Assembly: GCF_024198235.1 (NCBI RefSeq)
Contig: NZ_JAKCFB010000045.1
Coordinates: forward strand, 1 to 64,000
Direction of reading: 5' to 3'
Source of the DNA: Myxococcus dinghuensis
Lineage (GTDB): Bacteria > Myxococcota > Myxococcia > Myxococcales > Myxococcaceae
DNA: 64,000 nt
Under the pieces are notes generated by a model. That model was given only the letters and a program-made list of their open reading frames with translations, made no database searches and was not told the DNA's origin. A program made the translations under genes and the position numbers. Positions 60,519 through 64,000 of this stretch are shown here, one piece after another; position 1 is the stretch's first letter; each line of letters opens with the position of its first letter.

Positions 60519-60546
60519 GGAACTGTGTCCTTCTGGTATTGACTAA

Positions 60547-60578
60547 CGGCCTACTTCCCCAGTGGGGAGGTACGGCCG
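60547..60578 (-). other. Hairpin between rplJ and rplL
   Basis: CGGCCTACTTCCCC (60547-60560) pairs with GGGGAGGTACGGCCG (60564-60578), one bulged base and one mismatch, loop AGT. It ends about 28 bp before the rplL start. No U tract, so probably an mRNA stability or processing element. Confidence 0.6.
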
Positions 60579-60620
60579 AAGAGGTTGGTGTAGCAAAACT
60601 TCTCGGACAGATGAGGAAAA

Positions 60621-61142
60621 CTACCCCTGCGCCTTGTCCGCGTGGGCCTGGACGACCCGCGCGAGCTGGGAACCGGGAGCCGCGATGGTCCGAACCAGCT
60701 TGCTGGCCGGCTGGTTGAGCATCCCGAGCAGCTGCGCGCGGAGCTCGTTGAGACCCGGCAGCTTCGCCAGCTGCTTCACGCCGTTGACGTCGACCTTGCG
60801 GCCGTCGACCACGGCGGTGCGGATCTTGATCTTGTCCTCGAGGTCCTTCGCGAACTCGGTCAGGATCTTGGCGGGCGCCACCACATCGCCGTAGCTGATG
60901 CACAGCGCCACGGGACCCGTGAAGTCATCAGCGATGACCGCGACGTCCGTGCCCTGCGCAGCACGACGCGCCAGCGTGTTCTTGATGACCTTGTACTCGA
61001 CGCCGCCCTCGCGGAACTTCTTGCGCAGCTTCGTCACCGTCTCCACGTCCACCTTGGAGAACTCGGCGACGATGGCCGACTTGGTCCGCGAGAACTTCTC
61101 GTGGAGCTCCTTGATCATCTCTTCCTTCTCGCTCTTCAGCAC
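60621..61142 (-). CDS. rplJ: 50S ribosomal protein L10
   Basis: Stalk base protein, 173 aa, binding L7/L12 dimers and 23S rRNA. The start is GTG 61142, preceded by AAGGAGGTGA, a full match to the 16S rRNA tail, 9 nt upstream. Stretches typical of L10 are FSRTKSAIVAEFSKVDVETVTKLRKKFR and KVIKNTLARRAA. Its translation is normally controlled by L10-(L12)4 binding to its own leader; a long untranslated leader is present here. Confidence 0.97.
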   Translation of the reverse strand: MLKSEKEEMIKELHEKFSRTKSAIVAEFSKVDVETVTKLRKKFREGGVEYKVIKNTLARRAAQGTDVAVIADDFTGPVALCISYGDVVAPAKILTEFAKDLEDKIKIRTAVVDGRKVDVNGVKQLAKLPGLNELRAQLLGMLNQPASKLVRTIAAPGSQLARVVQAHADKAQG

Positions 61143-61408
61143 TTTGACTCACCTCCTTACTGGCCCGCCTTCCAGCGGGCGTGATGCCTGGGCCAAAGTG
61201 GCAGAGCGAGAGGAACCTCCGAGAGGAACCACACCGCACCTCCAGTCTCGGCAGGGCTGGCCTTTCGACCGTTTGAACCCGGCAGAGCGAGCCGTCCCCC
61301 GACCGGTTGCCCGGTTGCCAACGGGGATACTTCTCCTCTGACCCGGGTCCCTGCTGTCATGAACCAGGTCGGAACACCCCGTCTCACGACGTGGCGTCCC
61401 AATTGCAA
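61143..61408 (-). promoter_or_regulatory. Untranslated leader of rplJ, probable L10 autoregulatory leader
   Basis: Part of a 389-bp gap with no gene. On the minus strand it starts after a terminator-like hairpin and runs to the strong AAGGAGGTGA site of rplJ. It contains a direct repeat GAGAGGAACC (61208-61217 and 61221-61230, plus-strand reading) and a second repeat GGCAGAGCGAG at about 61200-61210 and 61281-61291. L10 leaders bind the L10-L12 complex at a kink-turn; I cannot fold this reliably by eye, so assignment rests on position. Confidence 0.55.
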
Positions 61409-61434
61409 AAGCCGGGGGCCTATACCCCCGGCTT
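61409..61434 (-). terminator. Terminator or attenuator between rplA and rplJ
   Basis: Perfect 10-bp arms AAGCCGGGGG (61409-61418) and CCCCCGGCTT (61425-61434) around loop CCTATA. On the minus strand the stem runs into TTTTGCAATT. This would end or attenuate the rplK-rplA transcript, so a promoter for rplJL-rpoBC is expected downstream. Confidence 0.8.
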
Positions 61435-61471
61435 CGGCAAAGATCCAGAACTTTCGAACCTGAGACGTCAG

Positions 61472-61519
61472 ACGGGCAACGCCCTGACACCCCGGGTGGG
61501 AGCAGGAACGTTGCCCGTC
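61472..61519 (-). other. Perfect 11-bp inverted repeat after rplA
   Basis: GACGGGCAACG (61472-61482) and CGTTGCCCGTC (61509-61519) can pair around a 26-base loop that contains a smaller CCCGGG palindrome. It begins 13 bp after the rplA stop. Function unknown; possible L1 autoregulation or 3'-end stabilisation. Confidence 0.6.
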
Positions 61520-61531
61520 GTGAAAAACCGC

Positions 61532-62245
61532 CTAGCGGTGGCGGTTCAGGATTTCCTGGGTGTCGATCTTGATGCCAGGGCCCATCGTCGTGGAGATGGC
61601 GATGCCCTTCAGATAGACGCCCTTGGCGGTGGCCGGCTTGAGCTTCATCACCAGGTCCACCAGCGCGTTGAAGTTGCCCTCGAGCTTGTCCGCCGAGAAG
61701 GAGGCCTTGCCCATCTTCGCGTGGACGATGCCGGCCTTCTCCGCGCGGAAGTCGACCTTACCGCCCTTCGCCTCGCGGATGGCCTTGGCCACGTCCATGG
61801 TCACCGTGCCGACCTTCGGGTTCGGCATGAGGCCACGGGGACCGAGCACCTTACCGAGGCGACCGACGATACCCATCATGTCCGGGGTGGCGATGACGGT
61901 GTCGAAGTCGAGGAAGCCCTCCTCGATGCGCTTCTGGAGGTCCTCTGCGCCGACGATGTCCGCGCCGGCGTTGCCGGCCTCGGTCGCGCGCTCGCCCTTG
62001 GCGAACACCGCCACGCGAACCGTGGCGCCCGTGCCGTTGGGGAGGACGACGGCGCCACGAACCATCTGGTCCGCGTGCTTGGGGTCCACGCCCAGGTTGA
62101 TGGAGACGTCCACCGTCTGGTCGTACTTGGAGGCGCGCGCCTCCACGGTCTTCTTCAGCAGCGCGAAGCCCTCGGTGATGCTGTAACGCTTCTCGCGGTC
62201 AACCAGGGCGGCGGCCGCGCGGAACTTCTTCCCATTCTGAGCCAT
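61532..62245 (-). CDS. rplA: 50S ribosomal protein L1
   Basis: Ribosomal L1-stalk protein, 237 aa, also a translational repressor of its own operon. Start at ATG 62245 with GAGGAA 8 nt upstream; 25 more codons are open but unlike L1. Conserved stretches: [48 protein letters not shown] and [15 protein letters not shown]. It follows rplK by 31 bp. Confidence 0.98.
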   Translation of the reverse strand: MAQNGKKFRAAAALVDREKRYSITEGFALLKKTVEARASKYDQTVDVSINLGVDPKHADQMVRGAVVLPNGTGATVRVAVFAKGERATEAGNAGADIVGAEDLQKRIEEGFLDFDTVIATPDMMGIVGRLGKVLGPRGLMPNPKVGTVTMDVAKAIREAKGGKVDFRAEKAGIVHAKMGKASFSADKLEGNFNALVDLVMKLKPATAKGVYLKGIAISTTMGPGIKIDTQEILNRHR

Positions 62246-62276
62246 GACAGAATTCCTCGTCCGTGAGTGGGGCGGA

Positions 62277-62723
62277 CTAACCGACGACGTCGATGCCCAT
62301 GGAGCGCGCGGTGCCAGCAATGGTGTTCATGCAGGCCTCGAGCGACGCGGCGGTGGTGTCCTGGATCTTCTTCTTGGCGATCTCCTCGAGCTGCTTCTGG
62401 GTGATCTGCCCCACCTTCTCCTTGCCAGGCTTCTTCGCGCCCGAGCCCTTCTTCTTCTCGGTGTGCAGGCCCGCCGCCTTCTTGATGAGGATGGCCGCCG
62501 GAGGCGTCTTCAGGATGAAGGTGAAGGAGCGGTCCTGATACACGGTGATGATCACCGGGATGATCAGGCCTTCCTTGGCCTCCGCCTGCGTCTTCGCGTT
62601 GAACTGCTTGCAGAACTCCATGATGTTCACGCCCTGCTGACCGAGCGCGGGGCCGATCGGCGGAGCGGGATTCGCCTTGCCGGCGGGAATCTGCAGCTTG
62701 ACCTGTCCTGTGACCTTCTTCAT
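62277..62723 (-). CDS. rplK: 50S ribosomal protein L11
   Basis: GTPase-centre ribosomal protein, 148 aa. Signature [24 protein letters not shown] with the proline-rich start and the C-terminal rRNA-binding end [17 protein letters not shown]. It binds the region of 23S rRNA targeted by thiostrepton. A few residues longer than E. coli L11. Confidence 0.98.
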   Translation of the reverse strand: MKKVTGQVKLQIPAGKANPAPPIGPALGQQGVNIMEFCKQFNAKTQAEAKEGLIIPVIITVYQDRSFTFILKTPPAAILIKKAAGLHTEKKKGSGAKKPGKEKVGQITQKQLEEIAKKKIQDTTAASLEACMNTIAGTARSMGIDVVG

Positions 62724-62759
62724 CGGCTGACGACTGCCTTTCGAGGGGGTGGTCCTACC

Positions 62760-62781
62760 GGGCCTCCAGACGGGGAGGCCC
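62760..62781 (-). other. Hairpin in the nusG-rplK gap
   Basis: GGGCCTCC (62760-62767) and GGAGGCCC (62774-62781) are perfect 8-bp arms around AGACGG. No U tract. Likely a processing or attenuation site between nusG and the ribosomal protein genes. Confidence 0.6.
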
Positions 62782-62860
62782 TCCCACCCATGGGACCGCG
62801 CCCCCAGGAGGGACGCGGAGACTGATGCGAGCGCGCTCTATCCGAGCCGCTCGCGAAGAA

Positions 62861-63403
62861 CTAGCCGGTGGTCTTCTCCACCTGCATGAAGTCGAGCTCA
62901 ACGGGGGTGGCGCGACCGAAGATGCTGACCAGCACCTTCACGCGACCCTTCTCCGCGTTGACCTCCTCCACCGTGCCGTTGAAGTTGGCGAAGGGCCCGT
63001 CGATGACGCGCACCGTGTCGCCCTCGTCGAACTGCACCTTCGGCTTCGGCTTGAGCGTGCCCTCGGAGATCTGGGACGTCAGGCGCGCCACTTCCTGGTC
63101 GGAGATGGGCAGCGGGTTCTGGTTCTGCGCCGTGCCGGGGAAACCGGTGATCTTCGGCGTGTTCTTCACCAGGTGGAGCGTCCGGTCGTTCAGCTCCATC
63201 TGGACGAAGATGTAGCCCGGGAAGAACTTGCGGCGGGAGGTCTTCTTCTCCCCCTTCACCATCTCCACGACCTGCTCCATGGGGATGAGGATCTCACCGA
63301 ACTGGTCCTGGAGCCCCTCGAGGCGCACCTTCTCCTCCAGGCTCTTCTTCGCCTGGTTCTCGAAGTTCGAGTAGGTGTGGACCACGTACCATTTCATCGC
63401 CAT
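62861..63403 (-). CDS. nusG: Transcription termination/antitermination factor NusG
   Basis: Universal elongation factor, 180 aa, binding RNA polymerase clamp and Rho or the ribosome. Starts at ATG 63403, sharing one base with the secE stop (TAATG); GGGGGA lies 7 nt upstream. [22 protein letters not shown] is the NGN start, FPGYIFVQM is conserved, and the C-terminal KOW domain is [27 protein letters not shown] junction with secE implies coupled translation. Confidence 0.98.
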   Translation of the reverse strand: MAMKWYVVHTYSNFENQAKKSLEEKVRLEGLQDQFGEILIPMEQVVEMVKGEKKTSRRKFFPGYIFVQMELNDRTLHLVKNTPKITGFPGTAQNQNPLPISDQEVARLTSQISEGTLKPKPKVQFDEGDTVRVIDGPFANFNGTVEEVNAEKGRVKVLVSIFGRATPVELDFMQVEKTTG

Positions 63404-63846
63404 TACAGCTTCCCCCACAGGGCCGGCAGCCACTCCACCATCAGGTTGTAGGCGACGGAGTCGATGCAGAAGAGCAGCACCGCGGCGACCAGCGAGGCGA
63501 CGACCACGGCCACCGTCGACGCCCGGGTCTCGCCCCAGGTTGGCCAGGTGACCTTCATCAGCTCGCTCGCGACCTCCATGGAGAGCGCGTGCGTCTTGGG
63601 GTGGAAGTAGCCCACCAGCGCGAGCGCGACGGCCAGCACGTAGCCGACCAGGGTGGACACCTTCCAGTCCAAGCCCTCGATGAGGATGGAATCCGGCCAC
63701 CCGAAGCTCGCCCAGAGCATCCCCACGACGCGCTCCAGGAAGAGCGCCAGGATGATGCCGGCGAGGAGGTAGAAGATGACCACGAGCCGCTTCGGATCCA
63801 TCGCCGAGCGGTTAGCCTGCTGGCTGGCCTCTGATGCCGTCGCCAT
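63403..63846 (-). CDS. secE: Preprotein translocase subunit SecE
   Basis: Essential component of the SecYEG translocon. At 147 aa with three hydrophobic helices (about 22-48, 63-81, 109-138) it is the long, E. coli-like form, whereas many bacteria have one helix. The conserved segment before the last helix, [17 protein letters not shown], contains the VxWPxxxE motif that defines SecE. GAGG lies 6 nt before ATG 63846. Confidence 0.97.
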   Translation of the reverse strand: MATASEASQQANRSAMDPKRLVVIFYLLAGIILALFLERVVGMLWASFGWPDSILIEGLDWKVSTLVGYVLAVALALVGYFHPKTHALSMEVASELMKVTWPTWGETRASTVAVVVASLVAAVLLFCIDSVAYNLMVEWLPALWGKL

Positions 63847-63902
63847 GGTGCCTCACGAGGTACTACGAATGCGGAAGACTATCGACGCGGGAAACACAGG
63901 AA

Positions 63903-63928
63903 CCCCCGGTACCTCCAGGTACCGGGGG
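63903..63928 (-). terminator. Strong hairpin between tRNA-Trp and secE
   Basis: Perfect 12-bp arms CCCCCGGTACCT (63903-63914) and AGGTACCGGGGG (63917-63928) around CC. On the minus strand it is followed by a short T-rich run (TTCCTGTGTTTC). It would end the tRNA transcript and define a separate secE transcript. Confidence 0.75.
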
Positions 63929-63947
63929 CCCCGCTCCCACTGAGACT

Positions 63948-64000
63948 TGGCAGGCCAGGAGGGATTCGAACCCCCAACACGCGGATTTGGAGACCGCTGC
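63948..64000 (-). tRNA. tRNA-Trp (anticodon CCA), 3' part; cut by window edge
   Basis: The minus strand gives the anticodon arm GCGGT-CTCCAAA-TCCGC (anticodon CCA), the T arm GGGGG-TTCGAAT-CCCTC and the 3' end CTGGCCT-G-CCA with encoded CCA. The 5' acceptor and D arm lie beyond position 64000. The last anticodon-stem pair is T-T rather than Watson-Crick. In related genomes a tuf gene lies upstream of this tRNA. Confidence 0.93.

Overview
The window is very GC-rich, densely coded chromosomal DNA. The likeliest source is a myxobacterium of the family Myxococcaceae (Myxococcus, Corallococcus or Pyxidicoccus). Evidence: a Tgl-type pilus lipoprotein, several long Ser/Thr kinases fused to other domains, an FHA-type sigma-54 activator, many lipoproteins of unknown function, and the gene order tRNA-Trp - secE - nusG - rplKAJL - rpoBC. 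No insertion sequence, prophage, CRISPR array or rRNA gene was seen. Genus and species cannot be fixed by reading alone.

Left part (1-14 kb): the N-terminal part of a gene cut by the window edge, two overlapping propeller-like lipoproteins, glycyl-tRNA synthetase as separate alpha and beta subunits (glyQ-glyS), a membrane Ser/Thr kinase with a PEGA-like C-terminus, two small exported proteins, a tetratricopeptide-like/cyclic-nucleotide-binding-fold protein, an AraC regulator and an exported metallo-beta-lactamase-fold hydrolase.

Efflux and sensing block (14-23.6 kb): a TetR repressor faces an exported barrel-like protein across a promoter carrying two copies of a 16-bp palindrome. An RND efflux adaptor, its permease and a large PAS-PAS-GAF histidine kinase follow. 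Amino-acid block (23.6-31.4 kb): a long Orn/Lys/Arg decarboxylase is divergent from an exported glutaminase, followed by a phosphate-selective-type porin, a LysR regulator and, convergently, an exported cyclase-family hydrolase.

Signalling block (31.4-42.1 kb): an FHA/sigma-54 activator converges on a leftward run of four genes: OPT-type transporter, kinase-AAA-repeat protein, Cys-rich lipoprotein and second kinase. The two convergent gene ends meet in a 36-bp duplication. This is the least conventional part of the window. It is followed by a divergent MerR regulator/effector-binding protein pair and a seven-bladed propeller protein.

Right part (45-64 kb), all on the minus strand: PfkB sugar kinase, recO, a small membrane-anchored HTH protein, tgl (type IV pilus secretin assembly), uncharacterised proteins, a lytic transglycosylase, two phasin-like proteins, then rpoC, rpoB, rplL, rplJ, rplA, rplK, nusG, secE and tRNA-Trp. 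Most gaps of this translation/transcription operon hold a recognisable hairpin, and the 389-bp rplA-rplJ gap contains a terminator-like stem followed by a probable L10 autoregulatory leader.
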